Shown: positions 46,173-56,414 of the stretch, one piece after another
Layout: each line of letters opens with the position of its first letter
Position numbering within the stretch: position 1 is the stretch's first letter
Assembly: GCA_902627495.1 (NCBI GenBank)
Contig: CACOJS010000009.1
Span: 1 to 64,000 of the forward strand
Reading direction: 5' to 3'
DNA: 64,000 nt
Origin: Hydrogenophilales bacterium
GTDB lineage: Bacteria; Pseudomonadota; Gammaproteobacteria; Burkholderiales; Eutrophovitaceae
The notes under the pieces: generated by a model
Databases searched by the model: none
What the model saw: the letters and a program-made list of their open reading frames with translations, nothing else
What the model was told of the DNA's origin: nothing
Position numbers and translations under genes: made by a program

Positions 46173-47911
46173 TGACCGACACCAAAATAACCATTCGACA
46201 TTATAATAAATCAGATTTCACCGCGTTACAGGCTGAGGAGTTATCATCGACTCTGGCACGTCTTTATGCGGCTAGAGGAGTCAAAAACCCTGAGCACACG
46301 AAGGCAGGGCTTTCGTCATTATTACGCCCGGAGTCCTTGTTGAATTGCAATTATGCGGGAGAATTGATAGCAAGGGCTGTTAAGCAGGGTGACTCAATAA
46401 CAATTGTAGCGGATTATGATACTGACGGTGCTACAGCTTGTGCATTGATTTATGATTTTCTCCAATCATTGGGCACAAATGTTAACTACTTAGTCCCCGA
46501 TAGAAAAATACATGGATATGGCCTAACTCCTCAATTAGTAGATTTGGCCACCAAAGATGAACCTGATTGGCTGATAACTGTAGACAATGGGATTGCCAGT
46601 GTTGAGGGAGTTAATCACGCCAAAAAACTAGGAATAAAAACTATTATCACCGATCACCATTTGCCGGCAGATGAACTGCCTGATGCCGAAGTAATCGTCA
46701 ATCCAAACCAACCCAAATGTTTATTTCCAAGTAAACATATCTGCGGAGTTGGAGTCATTTTTTATGTAGCAACCTGTATTAGAAGATCACTTCGAGAACT
46801 TGGCTGGTTTGATAACAAACCCGAACCACGAATGGAGAGTTATTTAGATTTAGTGGCGTTAGGTACAATAGCTGACGTGGTATCACTAGATCTGAATAAT
46901 CGAATATTAGTAAACGCCGGATTAAAACAAATTAGGAAAAGAAAGTGCAGGCCTGGGATAATTGCTTTGATTGAAGTTGCTCGTAAAATCATTAGTGCGA
47001 TCACTGCACAAGATCTTGCTTTTTCTATAGCCCCTAGACTTAATGCGGCCGGTAGAATGCAAAATATGGCCACCGGGATCGACTGCCTATTGGCCTCAAA
47101 TGACGTAAAGGCCAACTCACTGGCAAATGAACTCAATAGTCTAAATATAGAAAGAAAAGACAAAGAAAATCAGATGAGAAAAAAAGCTTCAAAAATAGTC
47201 ATAGCTGCTCAGAACCTTGACTACATTGGCCATACTTATTTCCATGAGACTTGGCATGAAGGATTAATAGGAATACTTGCATCTCGTATAAAAGACGAAA
47301 TAAATCGTCCCGTCATAGTATTCGCTCCTAGCATCAACCCATTAGAGCTGAAAGGATCTGGTCGCTCTATTCCAAACTTTCATTTAAGAGATGCCTTGGA
47401 CATTATAACTAAAAAACATCCAAGCTTGATTGTTAAATTTGGCGGACACGCAATGGCTGCAGGACTAACCATAAAGAAAGACTATTTAGAAGTTTTTCGT
47501 CAGGAATTTGATGCTATTGCAAAAAAATTAATTACAAGTAATCAACTCCACAAGACAATCATCACTGACGGCCACCTTGAAGAAAGCATAACACTCGCCG
47601 AAGCGGAAGAAATTCTATCCAAAGTTTGGGGTCAGGGTTTTGAACCTCCACTATTTGTGGACCGATTCAAGATAACCGATCAAATAGAGTTAAAAGATGA
47701 TCATAAAAAGTTGAAAATGATGAATACCATAAATTTGCGAACGTTTGATGGAATTATTTTCCGAAATCCCAAACCAATACCTGAGCAAATTACAGCGGTA
47801 TACCAGATTGACATAAACAGCTATAGGGGAACTAAAAGTCTTCAATTAATAATAAATAACTGGTTTCCTTGTGACCTTGACCCGAAAAACGATAAAATAA
47901 ATGACAGTTAA
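46172..47911 (+). CDS. recJ: Single-stranded-DNA exonuclease RecJ
   Basis: A 5'-3' exonuclease used in recombination and mismatch repair. 579 residues: the DHH domain has DYDTDGATA (81-89), ITVDNG (about 135-140), and DHH at 161-163; the DHHA1 domain includes KFGGHAMAAGLTI near residue 425; the OB domain is C-terminal. All metal ligands I checked are present. Confidence 0.95.
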   Translation: MTDTKITIRHYNKSDFTALQAEELSSTLARLYAARGVKNPEHTKAGLSSLLRPESLLNCNYAGELIARAVKQGDSITIVADYDTDGATACALIYDFLQSLGTNVNYLVPDRKIHGYGLTPQLVDLATKDEPDWLITVDNGIASVEGVNHAKKLGIKTIITDHHLPADELPDAEVIVNPNQPKCLFPSKHICGVGVIFYVATCIRRSLRELGWFDNKPEPRMESYLDLVALGTIADVVSLDLNNRILVNAGLKQIRKRKCRPGIIALIEVARKIISAITAQDLAFSIAPRLNAAGRMQNMATGIDCLLASNDVKANSLANELNSLNIERKDKENQMRKKASKIVIAAQNLDYIGHTYFHETWHEGLIGILASRIKDEINRPVIVFAPSINPLELKGSGRSIPNFHLRDALDIITKKHPSLIVKFGGHAMAAGLTIKKDYLEVFRQEFDAIAKKLITSNQLHKTIITDGHLEESITLAEAEEILSKVWGQGFEPPLFVDRFKITDQIELKDDHKKLKMMNTINLRTFDGIIFRNPKPIPEQITAVYQIDINSYRGTKSLQLIINNWFPCDLDPKNDKINDS

Positions 47912-47935
47912 AATCATAAGGTCGTCAAAAAGATT

Positions 47936-49040
47936 ATGGATTCAGAATTAAAAAATTTACTGCTATCAAACCTACAACAGCTTGAGCATCGAGCATCTGA
48001 CTTGCGGAGGTATCTTTGACTACGATCAGAAAAAAAACAATTTAGCTGAAATCAATCGACTTATTGAAGATCCTGCCATCTGGGATGAACCGGAAAAAGC
48101 ACAGAAATTGGGAAAAGATAAGAAAATTCTGGATGAAATAGTTTTCGGCATCGACTCTCTCATGACAAATTTAACTGCCTCACATGAGTTACTAGAACTA
48201 GCAATTGCTGAAAAAGATGAAGAAACTTTAAGGTCTATCCAAGGTGATTTGCATTCAATAGAAAAAATTGTCGAAGAACTAGAGTTTAAAAGAATGTTTT
48301 CAAATGAAATGGACCCATCTAATTGCTTCATAGACATACAATCTGGAGCTGGGGGAACTGAGTCTCAGGATTGGGCAGAAATGCTTGAAAGAATGTACCT
48401 GCGATATTGTGAAAGAAAAAATTTTCAGATTCAAATACTAGAAAGATCGTATGGAGAGGTAGCAGGAATCAAAAGCTCTGCTTTAAAAATTTCAGGAGAC
48501 TATGCTTATGGAACGCTTAGAACAGAGATCGGTATTCATCGCTTAGTTCGCAAATCGCCCTTTGACTCTAATGCGAAAAGACATACATCTTTTGCAAGTG
48601 TTTTTGTCTATCCTGAGATCGATGAATCAATAAACGTGGATATAAACCCCGCTGACTTGCGTATAGACACTTATAGAGCAAGTGGTGCTGGTGGCCAGCA
48701 CGTGAACCGTACAGATTCTGCAGTTAGAATAACCCACCTTCCGACTGACATTGTTGTTCAATGTCAAAATGATCGGTCACAACATAAAAATAAATCAGAG
48801 GCAATGTCAATGCTTAAAGCCAAACTTTATGAATTTGAACTAAGAAAACAGAACGAAGAAAAACAAAAACTAGAAGACAGTAAAAGTGCCATTGGATGGG
48901 GACACCAAATCAGATCTTATGTACTTGATCAATCCAGGATAAAAGACTTAAGAACCAATTTTGAGACAGGGAATACACAAGCCGTACTAGACGGCGATTT
49001 AGAAGCATTTATATTGGCAAGCTTAAAGAAGGGAATATAA
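47936..49040 (+). CDS. prfB: Release factor RF2 with programmed +1 frameshift
   Basis: RF2 terminates translation at UGA and UAA. The gene opens at ATG 47936 and reads 27 codons to an in-frame TGA at 48017-48019. The sequence GGAGG-TAT-CTT-TGA-C is the standard frameshift site: an internal Shine-Dalgarno-like element, slippery CTT and a poorly terminated UGAC. The +1 shift continues at GAC (48018) and yields 367 residues. The GGQ loop ([13 protein letters not shown]) and the SPF tripeptide (KSPFDS) that reads UGA are present, proving it is RF2 and not RF1. RF2 levels control their own production at this site. Confidence 0.95.
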
Positions 49041-49058
49041 ATTACAAAGGCGAGAAAC

Positions 49059-50555
49059 ATGACTGATGACCAACACAGTGACGATCCAAACAAACTAGTA
49101 CAGGAGAGAAGGCAAAAATTAAAATCTCTTCGCGAGAATGGAAATCCTTTTCCAAACCATTTTCGCAGAAATGATTTGGCATCAGATCTACATAGAAAGT
49201 ATGGAAAAATTGAAAGGGAGGAGTTAAGTAAACAGCTTATTTCTGTAACCTGTGCAGGCAGAATGACTCTGAAGAGGATAATGGGCAAAGCAAGCTTTTG
49301 CACCTTGTTGGATATGAGTGGCACCATACAACTATTTTTGAATGATAACAATCTTGGTGAGGATATTCATAATAAATTCAAAAGCTGGGATATGGGAGAT
49401 ATTCTTGGAGTCACTGGGACACTGTTCAAGACCAAAACAGGAGAGCTAAGTGTCAGAGCATCTAATGTAGAGCTAATATGCAAATCCATAAGACCATTGC
49501 CCGAAAAATTCCACGGTCTTACAGATCAAGAACAACGATACCGGCAACGGTATGTAGATCTAATTGTTTCACAGGAAACCCGGGAACGATTTAAATTACG
49601 ATCTAAGATAATTCAAGCGTTACGAAATTTTTTTACTTCAAGAAATTATTTAGAAGTGGAAACCCCGATGATGCAACCCATTCCAGGCGGAGCCACAGCA
49701 CGGCCTTTTACTACGCATCATAATGCATTAGACATGGAACTATATCTCCGAATTGCACCCGAATTATATCTCAAAAGACTGGTAGTAGGTGGTTTTGAAC
49801 AGGTTTTTGAAATCAATAGAAATTTTAGGAATGAAGGAATCTCAACAAAACACAATCCTGAATTTACCATGCTCGAGTTCTATGTTGCCTTTAAAGATTA
49901 CAATTATCTCATGGAGCTAACCGAGTTGATGATTCGAGAGGTTTGCCTCGAGAGCATTGGTAAAACAGCTATTGAGAGCAACTCTGTTTCCATTGATTTA
50001 TCTAAACCTTTTGATCGTTTGACTATAATAGAGGCCATCGCCAAATATAACCCGGAATATACACTTTCCAAATTACAAAATATAAACTTTATCCAGTCTG
50101 CATTAACCGGCCTTGGCGAACCTATAAAGAACATGAATAGTCTAGGGATACTTCAATTCCAGCTTTTTGAAGCCACAACTGAATCTAAACTAATCAAACC
50201 AACTTTTATAATCTCTCACCCAACCGATATTAGTCCATTGGCGAGACGAAATGACGAAAATCCCGATATTACGGATAGGTTTGAATTATTTATCTGTGGT
50301 AGGGAAATAGCCAACGGCTTCTCCGAGCTAAATGACCCCGAGGATCAAGCCCTACGGTTTAAAGCCCAAGCTGATGCCAAGGCGGCAGGAGATCACGAAG
50401 CAATGTACTATGATGATGATTATATTCGGGCACTAGAATATGGCATGCCACCAACAGCAGGGGAAGGCATAGGCGTGGATCGGCTGGTAATGCTTTTGAC
50501 AAATAGTTCATCCATTCGTGATGTGATTCTTTTCCCACAACTTAGAAAGATCTAA
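49059..50555 (+). CDS. lysS: Lysine-tRNA ligase, class II
   Basis: A 498-residue class II lysyl-tRNA synthetase. The N-terminal OB-fold (about 60-145) binds the anticodon. Motif 2 is in FRNEGISTKHNPEFTMLEFY, motif 3 in GEGIGVDRLVMLL near the end. Follows prfB by 18 nt, as in E. coli. Confidence 0.97.
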   Translation: MTDDQHSDDPNKLVQERRQKLKSLRENGNPFPNHFRRNDLASDLHRKYGKIEREELSKQLISVTCAGRMTLKRIMGKASFCTLLDMSGTIQLFLNDNNLGEDIHNKFKSWDMGDILGVTGTLFKTKTGELSVRASNVELICKSIRPLPEKFHGLTDQEQRYRQRYVDLIVSQETRERFKLRSKIIQALRNFFTSRNYLEVETPMMQPIPGGATARPFTTHHNALDMELYLRIAPELYLKRLVVGGFEQVFEINRNFRNEGISTKHNPEFTMLEFYVAFKDYNYLMELTELMIREVCLESIGKTAIESNSVSIDLSKPFDRLTIIEAIAKYNPEYTLSKLQNINFIQSALTGLGEPIKNMNSLGILQFQLFEATTESKLIKPTFIISHPTDISPLARRNDENPDITDRFELFICGREIANGFSELNDPEDQALRFKAQADAKAAGDHEAMYYDDDYIRALEYGMPPTAGEGIGVDRLVMLLTNSSSIRDVILFPQLRKI

Positions 50556-50566
50556 ATAGAATCATC

Positions 50567-52564
50567 ATGGCCGACCAACGAACCTCCTCTAAAGGCAGGA
50601 AATTCACTGAAATTCAACCATTATGGAGACCTTCCAAAGAGAGTATCAAAAACTCTAATCTATCCCTTTTTGTTAGACACCTATATCAACAAGATAAAAG
50701 TCTGAATCTGGAAAATTTTGAGGATCTGCATAATTGGTCGATAAACCATCCTCAAAAATTCTGGAGAGCAGTTTGGGGTTTTACAAACGTTATTCCTTCA
50801 AAATTTAAAGGCAAGGTTTTTACTAATAGTAAAAATATGATAAACACAAAATGGTTTCCAGAGACAAAGTTGAACTTTGCTGAAAACCTTCTCCAATACA
50901 GAGACGAATCTGATGCTCTAATATTTTTAAGTGAAAAAGGGATCAGATGGAAGTTATCTTGGGAAGACCTTTATAACTCCGTATCTCGTGCCAAACAAGC
51001 TTTAGAAAATGCAGGTCTCAAACAAGGTGATTGTGTAGTTGCGTATATGCCTAACTGCCCTGACACTGTGGTTTTTATGCTAGCAACAACATCCATTGGC
51101 GCTATCTGGTCTTCATGTTCACCTGACTTTGGCACGAAAGCAATTTTAGATAGATTTGGGCAATTAGACCCAAAGATGATGATCGCCACGGAAGGGTACT
51201 ACTACAATGGGGACCGCCACGACGTTATGCCACGAGTTAGGGAGATAACAAGTAAACTCCCATCACTAAAAAAAATTATAGTCTCCTGCCTCACCACTGA
51301 TAACCCTAAAATTGATCATATAAGCGGAGCTATACTCACTTATGATTTTGTAAAACCCTACAAACCACAAAAAATAATCTTCCAAAAATTTCCATTTAAT
51401 CATCCGTTATACGTTCTCTTTTCCTCAGGCACCACAGGCAAACCAAAGTGCATAGTACACGGAGCTGGGGGAACTCTCATCCAACATTTAAAAGAACATA
51501 AATTACATATTGACTTAAAAAAAGGAGATCGACTTTTTTATTTCACTACATGTGGATGGATGATGTGGAATTGGACCATTTCAGCATTAGCGACTGGAAC
51601 TACTGTCTTGCTTTTTGATGGATCTCCATTTTATCCAAACCCAAGGAGACTATTTGAATATATAGAAAATGAAGACATAACCGTTTTTGGAACATCGGCT
51701 AAATACATCGACTCACTAAAAAATATGAAGGAAAAACCTAATCGCCAATTTAAATTGAAATCTCTCAAAACTATTTTATCAACCGGATCACCCTTAAGTC
51801 CGGAAAGTTTCCGGTATGTCTATGGACAAATAAAATCAAATGTTCTCCTCTGCTCCATTTCTGGGGGTACAGACATTATCTCATGTTTTGTTTTGGGAAA
51901 CCCTAACCTTCCAGTATATCCAGGAGAAATACAATCTTCAGGATTAGGAATGGCGGTAAAAGTAATGGACGAACAAGGTAACTTTTTATCTAATCAAAAA
52001 GGAGAGTTAACCTGTATAAGGCCATTTCCATCTATGCCAATTTACTTCTGGAATGATCAACAAAGGCTTAAATACAAAAACTCCTATTTCAGAAAATATC
52101 AAAATGTTTGGCATCACGGGGATTTAATTGAATTTACACCCAGAGGCGGATACATTATTCATGGGAGGTCAGATACTGTCTTGAACCCTGGGGGGGTACG
52201 AATCGGAACAGCAGAGATATACCGTCAAGTTGAAGATATCGCCCAAGTAAGTGAAGCCATAGCGGTTGGACAAAAAATTCAATTAGATACCAGAATCATT
52301 TTGTTTGTAAAATTAAATGAGGAAATAAAGCTCACGGAAAACCTCATCAATCTTATCAAAGCTAGAATAAAAAATAACACCAGTCCTCGACATGTCCCTG
52401 CAAAAATATTGGCAGTACAGGACATACCAAGAACTAAAAGTGGAAAAATTGTAGAAAAAACAGTAGAAAAAATCATTAATGGTATAGAGGAGACTAATAT
52501 AGATTCATTAGCAAACCCAGAATCTTTAATTTATTTCAAAAACCGCCCAGAATTAGCAACCTAA
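50567..52564 (+). CDS. Acetoacetyl-CoA synthetase
   Basis: Activates acetoacetate to its CoA ester with ATP, in ketone body or poly-hydroxybutyrate use. 665 residues of the ANL superfamily. Long N-terminus typical of the AACS branch (FWRAVWGF, KWFPETKLNFAENLL), AMP-binding loop SSGTTGKPKCIVHG (about 285-298), W-rich TTCGWMMWNWT, and the C-terminal acylated Lys in RTKSGKI. It lies between lysS and a DUF4174 gene without known pathway partners. Confidence 0.92.
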   Translation: MADQRTSSKGRKFTEIQPLWRPSKESIKNSNLSLFVRHLYQQDKSLNLENFEDLHNWSINHPQKFWRAVWGFTNVIPSKFKGKVFTNSKNMINTKWFPETKLNFAENLLQYRDESDALIFLSEKGIRWKLSWEDLYNSVSRAKQALENAGLKQGDCVVAYMPNCPDTVVFMLATTSIGAIWSSCSPDFGTKAILDRFGQLDPKMMIATEGYYYNGDRHDVMPRVREITSKLPSLKKIIVSCLTTDNPKIDHISGAILTYDFVKPYKPQKIIFQKFPFNHPLYVLFSSGTTGKPKCIVHGAGGTLIQHLKEHKLHIDLKKGDRLFYFTTCGWMMWNWTISALATGTTVLLFDGSPFYPNPRRLFEYIENEDITVFGTSAKYIDSLKNMKEKPNRQFKLKSLKTILSTGSPLSPESFRYVYGQIKSNVLLCSISGGTDIISCFVLGNPNLPVYPGEIQSSGLGMAVKVMDEQGNFLSNQKGELTCIRPFPSMPIYFWNDQQRLKYKNSYFRKYQNVWHHGDLIEFTPRGGYIIHGRSDTVLNPGGVRIGTAEIYRQVEDIAQVSEAIAVGQKIQLDTRIILFVKLNEEIKLTENLINLIKARIKNNTSPRHVPAKILAVQDIPRTKSGKIVEKTVEKIINGIEETNIDSLANPESLIYFKNRPELAT

Positions 52565-52980
52565 TGATCAAGTTGGTTTCAAATACTGGTCTTTTTATAT
52601 TTATTACCTCTATTTCTACCACGCCTTCTTTCTCCAATGATATTTCAGATTTGCTTTGGAAAAGTAGGGTTTTAATTGTGTCAACTCGAAATAACGAGAC
52701 TTCAATTGTAGATATTACTAATGAGTTTAAAAGAAAGTATTTCTGTCAACTAAAAGAGCGAAAAGTCCGGATAATAACTTTCATTGATGATACTAATCCC
52801 AAGTATTCACCCCCATCTTTTGTTCTCGGTAAAAATGGAATATGGCTCATTGGATATGATGGAAAAGTCAAGAGCTACTCGAGAGATAAGTCAATTTTAT
52901 CTAAAATCTTTGTATTGATTGACAAAATGCCCATCCGAGAGGCAGAGCTAGCCAGACAGCCCTCGAACTGCCCCGAGTAA
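52564..52980 (+). CDS. DUF4174 family exported protein
   Basis: A 138-residue protein with a signal peptide (about 1-24, GLFIFITSISTTPSFS) and a thioredoxin-like domain of the DUF4174 family. Family marks are LLWKSRVLIV, GIWLIGYDGKVKSY and IFVLIDKMPIREAEL. No CXXC motif, so it is not a thiol oxidoreductase. Its start overlaps the stop of the acetoacetyl-CoA synthetase (TAATG). Confidence 0.75.
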   Translation: MIKLVSNTGLFIFITSISTTPSFSNDISDLLWKSRVLIVSTRNNETSIVDITNEFKRKYFCQLKERKVRIITFIDDTNPKYSPPSFVLGKNGIWLIGYDGKVKSYSRDKSILSKIFVLIDKMPIREAELARQPSNCPE

Positions 52981-53052
52981 AACTAAAAATATTATTAAAA
53001 CTTGCTCATATTCTGTCGAAATTAAAATTAGGTCAATTAGAAAAAAGTTATC

Positions 53053-54072
53053 ATGAAACGCATCTTAGTAACTGGAGGAGCTGGTTTTATAGGATCCCAC
53101 CTATGTAGGGCTTTGTTAGCACAGGGCAACAGAATAATTTGCTTAGACAACCTCTACAGTAGTAGCCTCCATAACATTGAGAATTTACTGGGTGATCCAA
53201 ATTTTAAGTTTATAAATCATGACGTTGCCAACCCCATATATGTAGAAGTCGACAAAATTTATAGTTTAGCTTGCCCTGCTTCCCCACTTCACTACCAAAG
53301 AGACCCTGTTCAGACTACAAAAACCATTGTTATGGGAGCTATAAATATGCTTGACCTAGCAAAAAAACTGGACGCAGACATACTCCAGGCATCTACGAGT
53401 GAGATATACGGTGACCCAACTATTAGTCCTCAACCGGAAACCTACTGGGGCAATGTAAACCCAATTGGGGCTCGATCTTGCTACGATGAGGGTAAACGAT
53501 GTGCCGAAACCTTGTTTTTTGATTACCTTAAGCAATATGGCGTTAACGTTAAGGTTGCTAGAATATTTAACACCTATGGCCCACATATGGCAGTCAATGA
53601 TGGTCGGGTTGTTTCAAACTTTATAGTGCAAGCTCTAAATAATGAGTCCATAACTATTTATGGGAATGGCCTGCAAACACGGTCTTTTTGCTTTATCGAT
53701 GACATGATTACCGGTCTAATTACCCTTATGGAAACTGGCAAAGAATTTAATGGCCCCATTAACCTAGGAAACCCGGCCGAGATAACCATTGTTGACTTAG
53801 CAACGTTAATCATTAATAAGACAAAATCACGCTCTACTTTAGTAAGTTGCCCACTTCCAGAAGATGATCCGCGTCAAAGAAAACCGAACATCAAATTGGC
53901 TCGGGAAATCTTAAGCTGGCAACCCGAAATTAATATTCATAAAGGGCTAAACCACACAATAGAGTATTTCCAAACTCTCTTTGCCAATCCACTTTGGGAA
54001 AATAAAAACATACAAACTGGAGCAACACAGACAGATCCATACTCCCTTGGTCACCAAACCATCCTCCACTAG
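53053..54072 (+). CDS. UDP-glucuronate decarboxylase-like SDR
   Basis: An extended short-chain dehydrogenase, 339 residues. NAD motif GGAGFIGSH (8-16); catalytic Tyr144 and Lys148 in [29 protein letters not shown] and the Arg-containing IFNTYGP are diagnostic of UDP-xylose synthases, which convert UDP-glucuronate to UDP-xylose. It would supply a pentose donor for surface polysaccharide; the following convergent gene is a glycosyltransferase. The last about 30 residues are unlike the family. Confidence 0.88.
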   Translation: MKRILVTGGAGFIGSHLCRALLAQGNRIICLDNLYSSSLHNIENLLGDPNFKFINHDVANPIYVEVDKIYSLACPASPLHYQRDPVQTTKTIVMGAINMLDLAKKLDADILQASTSEIYGDPTISPQPETYWGNVNPIGARSCYDEGKRCAETLFFDYLKQYGVNVKVARIFNTYGPHMAVNDGRVVSNFIVQALNNESITIYGNGLQTRSFCFIDDMITGLITLMETGKEFNGPINLGNPAEITIVDLATLIINKTKSRSTLVSCPLPEDDPRQRKPNIKLAREILSWQPEINIHKGLNHTIEYFQTLFANPLWENKNIQTGATQTDPYSLGHQTILH

Positions 54073-54100
54073 GTTGAAATTTCGGTAATAGGTTGAATTT

Positions 54101-54943
54101 TTATATTAGTTTAAACTTCTTGGAAGCCATTACTTTTACCAGCTCCCCAAAAAATTCACTTTCTTTATCAAAAAATCCCTCATCAAGTCCTTGAAGCAAT
54201 TCTTTAGGGTCTAAGGATTCTAGATCAACGTCATTCCAACAAAGTTTTCGAAAGGCGTTAATGACCCTAATCGCAACCTCAAATTCATCTGACTGGACCT
54301 GACTATTAGCTGCGTAATTAGAAACCGATGTCAAAAACGGGAAAATAGTCAACGCTCTCAAAGTGCCCTCTTGAACCTTATCTCTAATATATATATCGTT
54401 AAGATGGTCGACTATAACCTGACTTTTTAATACATCTCTAACTTTTTTCTTGGAATTTGGATGAACAATGTAGGCTGACATCCCACAAAATGTCCATCCT
54501 TTCAGGTCAAAAATCTTGAACATCTGTTTTTCTCGACGCTGAAATATTTTATTATCCCAAATTAAATCAGCCATCTGAGATAATTCGCCAAATATGACAT
54601 CGGTAAAAAAAATATCCCATGGGAAATTAGATGACATTATTTTTCCCATTGCCTCAACTAACTTCTCACCTGTCCTTTTACCGAAGCATGCATCATCCTC
54701 TAAAACCATGACGGGTCCCGCAAACTCCAAAGACTTCTCTAGTGCCATAACATGGCTAAAATAGCAGGCCTTAGCACGATCCGTCTGTAATCCTTTAACA
54801 TTTTTTTGAAGAACATCAGAAACAGTAACGGCAGAAAGTCTATGGAGTGCAAATCCATGGGGGGCCATCATTTTACAAAAATTCTCCTCGATGGCTGTCA
54901 TCCTATCAACTGCTGAATCCAAGTTTATATAAATACAGTGCAT
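54101..54943 (-). CDS. Glycosyltransferase family 25 protein
   Basis: A 280-residue member of GT25, the LPS galactosyl/glucosyltransferase-like family. The N-terminus has IYINLDSAVDRMTAIEENF, the middle KACYFSHVMALEKSLEFAGPVMVLEDDACF with the putative metal-binding EDD, and the domain ends near residue 190. The last 90 residues are variable. It probably modifies lipopolysaccharide or a capsule; the sugar is unknown. Convergent with the UDP-glucuronate decarboxylase gene, with 28 bp between. Confidence 0.85.
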   Translation of the reverse strand: MHCIYINLDSAVDRMTAIEENFCKMMAPHGFALHRLSAVTVSDVLQKNVKGLQTDRAKACYFSHVMALEKSLEFAGPVMVLEDDACFGKRTGEKLVEAMGKIMSSNFPWDIFFTDVIFGELSQMADLIWDNKIFQRREKQMFKIFDLKGWTFCGMSAYIVHPNSKKKVRDVLKSQVIVDHLNDIYIRDKVQEGTLRALTIFPFLTSVSNYAANSQVQSDEFEVAIRVINAFRKLCWNDVDLESLDPKELLQGLDEGFFDKESEFFGELVKVMASKKFKLI

Positions 54944-55283
54944 TTAATTTTGACTAACTTCATTAAAAAAATATCGACAAATTAACCTGGCTATTGCCTT
55001 GTTACCAAGATTTTAATTGTTTCTTGGTATTATTGAGATATTGCTTAATTCGTCTAATATAGCATTGTGAAATTTACTCTTCCATAACTCTTTTTGGTAT
55101 TTTTAATATATACAATCATTAATTAGTTGGAAAACCCATATATCCACAACCGTCAATCGTTGTTTTTTTAATGTTGATAATATAACTTAATCTTAAAAAA
55201 AATATTGATGGTTTGTTTGATAATTATGCACAATAATAAGACCATGTCAGCAGTGGAATCATTAGTTTATAGGGCCTCAAAAA
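54944..55283. other. 340-bp AT-rich gap, no gene
   Basis: The one non-coding stretch above 300 bases. It is very AT-rich. It contains an inverted repeat TACCAAG (55003-55009) / CTTGGTA (55023-55029) with 13 bases between, lacking a T-run. It must hold the divergent promoters of the GT25 gene and of the enolase-superfamily gene, but I could not settle on one. Several short frames exist; none has a binding site or a recognisable product. Confidence 0.6.
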
Positions 55284-56384
55284 ATGAAGATAACCGAGCT
55301 TGATATAAAACTTGTCAATTGGAAATCCAACGCCTGGAAGACGGGTGTAGGAACTACTTTTGGGAATACCCAGCAATTGGGGATTGTTACAGTATATACA
55401 GATGAAGGCATCAAAGGTCACGCTTTTTTGGGAAGCTCTAGGCGTGGAGCTGATCACTACGCCACTGGGCTTATTGAATCTCTGAAGCCCTTAATCATAG
55501 GAGAAAATCCACAAAACATTGGTAATATTTGGTGGAAAATGTGGAAAATGAACCGATCAGCATCAATTCTTGCAATTGGTGCAATAGATATTTGTCTTTG
55601 GGATATAAATGGGAAAATTGCAAACCAGCCCATCCACCGCCTTCTTGGTACTTGCAAAGAATCAGTCCCAGTCTATTCTAGTACTGCTTTTCATGAAACA
55701 ACCGAGGAATATGTTGAAGAAGCACTACACTTCAAAGATAAAGGATGGTTGGCTCATAAAATTCATCCCAATGGAAATCCGCAAATTGATATTGCTATTT
55801 GCAAAGCAGTTCGAAAAGCGGTGGGGGATGATATGCTACTAATGCTTGATTCCATGTGGGCGTATCGTTATGCAGATGCCCTACGAGTAGGCAGAGCTAT
55901 CGAGGATTTAGACTTCTACTGGTATGAAGACCCCTTAGTAGAAGAGGATATTTATAACTACAAGAAACTAAACCAAAAACTAGATATACCGATCATGTCG
56001 ACTGAATATGCCCCTGGAGGTTTTTATGGAATGGGTGAATGGATAAGTCAAAATGCAACAGACATTCTTCGAGGTGATGTAGCTATTACAGGCGGAATAA
56101 CACCCTTAGTAAGACTATGTCACTTGGCTGAGGGTTTTAATATGAATTGCGAAATTCATCATGGTGGAAATTCACTAAATAATGTTGCTAATCTGCATGT
56201 CACCATGGCGGTACCTAATTGTGAATTCTTTGAGTTTTTCCCATGTACAGGGGCCAATATTTTTGGACTAAAGAAAGACATTGAGATGACCTCTGGTATG
56301 GTAACAGCACCTGTCGACCCAGGACTAGGCTACGAAATTGATTGGGATCTAATCACAAAAGAACAAACATCAGTTATTAAATAA
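55284..56384 (+). CDS. Enolase-superfamily (mandelate racemase group) enzyme
   Basis: A 366-residue enzyme with the capping domain (1-125) and TIM barrel. Metal ligands are Asp189 (LDSMW), Glu215 (YEDPL) and Glu241 (STEYA). The Asp265-His292 general-base dyad of the mandelate racemase subgroup is present (RGDVAITGG; CEIHHGG). On the opposite face the usual Lys-x-Lys reads Lys159-Ile-His161, so the second catalytic lysine is replaced by histidine. Likely a dehydratase of a sugar acid, since such enzymes are often next to FAH-family hydrolases as here; substrate not predictable. Confidence 0.88.
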   Translation: MKITELDIKLVNWKSNAWKTGVGTTFGNTQQLGIVTVYTDEGIKGHAFLGSSRRGADHYATGLIESLKPLIIGENPQNIGNIWWKMWKMNRSASILAIGAIDICLWDINGKIANQPIHRLLGTCKESVPVYSSTAFHETTEEYVEEALHFKDKGWLAHKIHPNGNPQIDIAICKAVRKAVGDDMLLMLDSMWAYRYADALRVGRAIEDLDFYWYEDPLVEEDIYNYKKLNQKLDIPIMSTEYAPGGFYGMGEWISQNATDILRGDVAITGGITPLVRLCHLAEGFNMNCEIHHGGNSLNNVANLHVTMAVPNCEFFEFFPCTGANIFGLKKDIEMTSGMVTAPVDPGLGYEIDWDLITKEQTSVIK

Positions 56385-56414
56385 TATATGTGTCTTTTAC
56401 GGTAAGGACTTGCT

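Noticed and set aside
55003..55029. Inverted repeat in the 340-bp gap as a terminator
   Set aside because: Seven-bp AT-rich stem with a 13-nt loop and no T-run on either strand.
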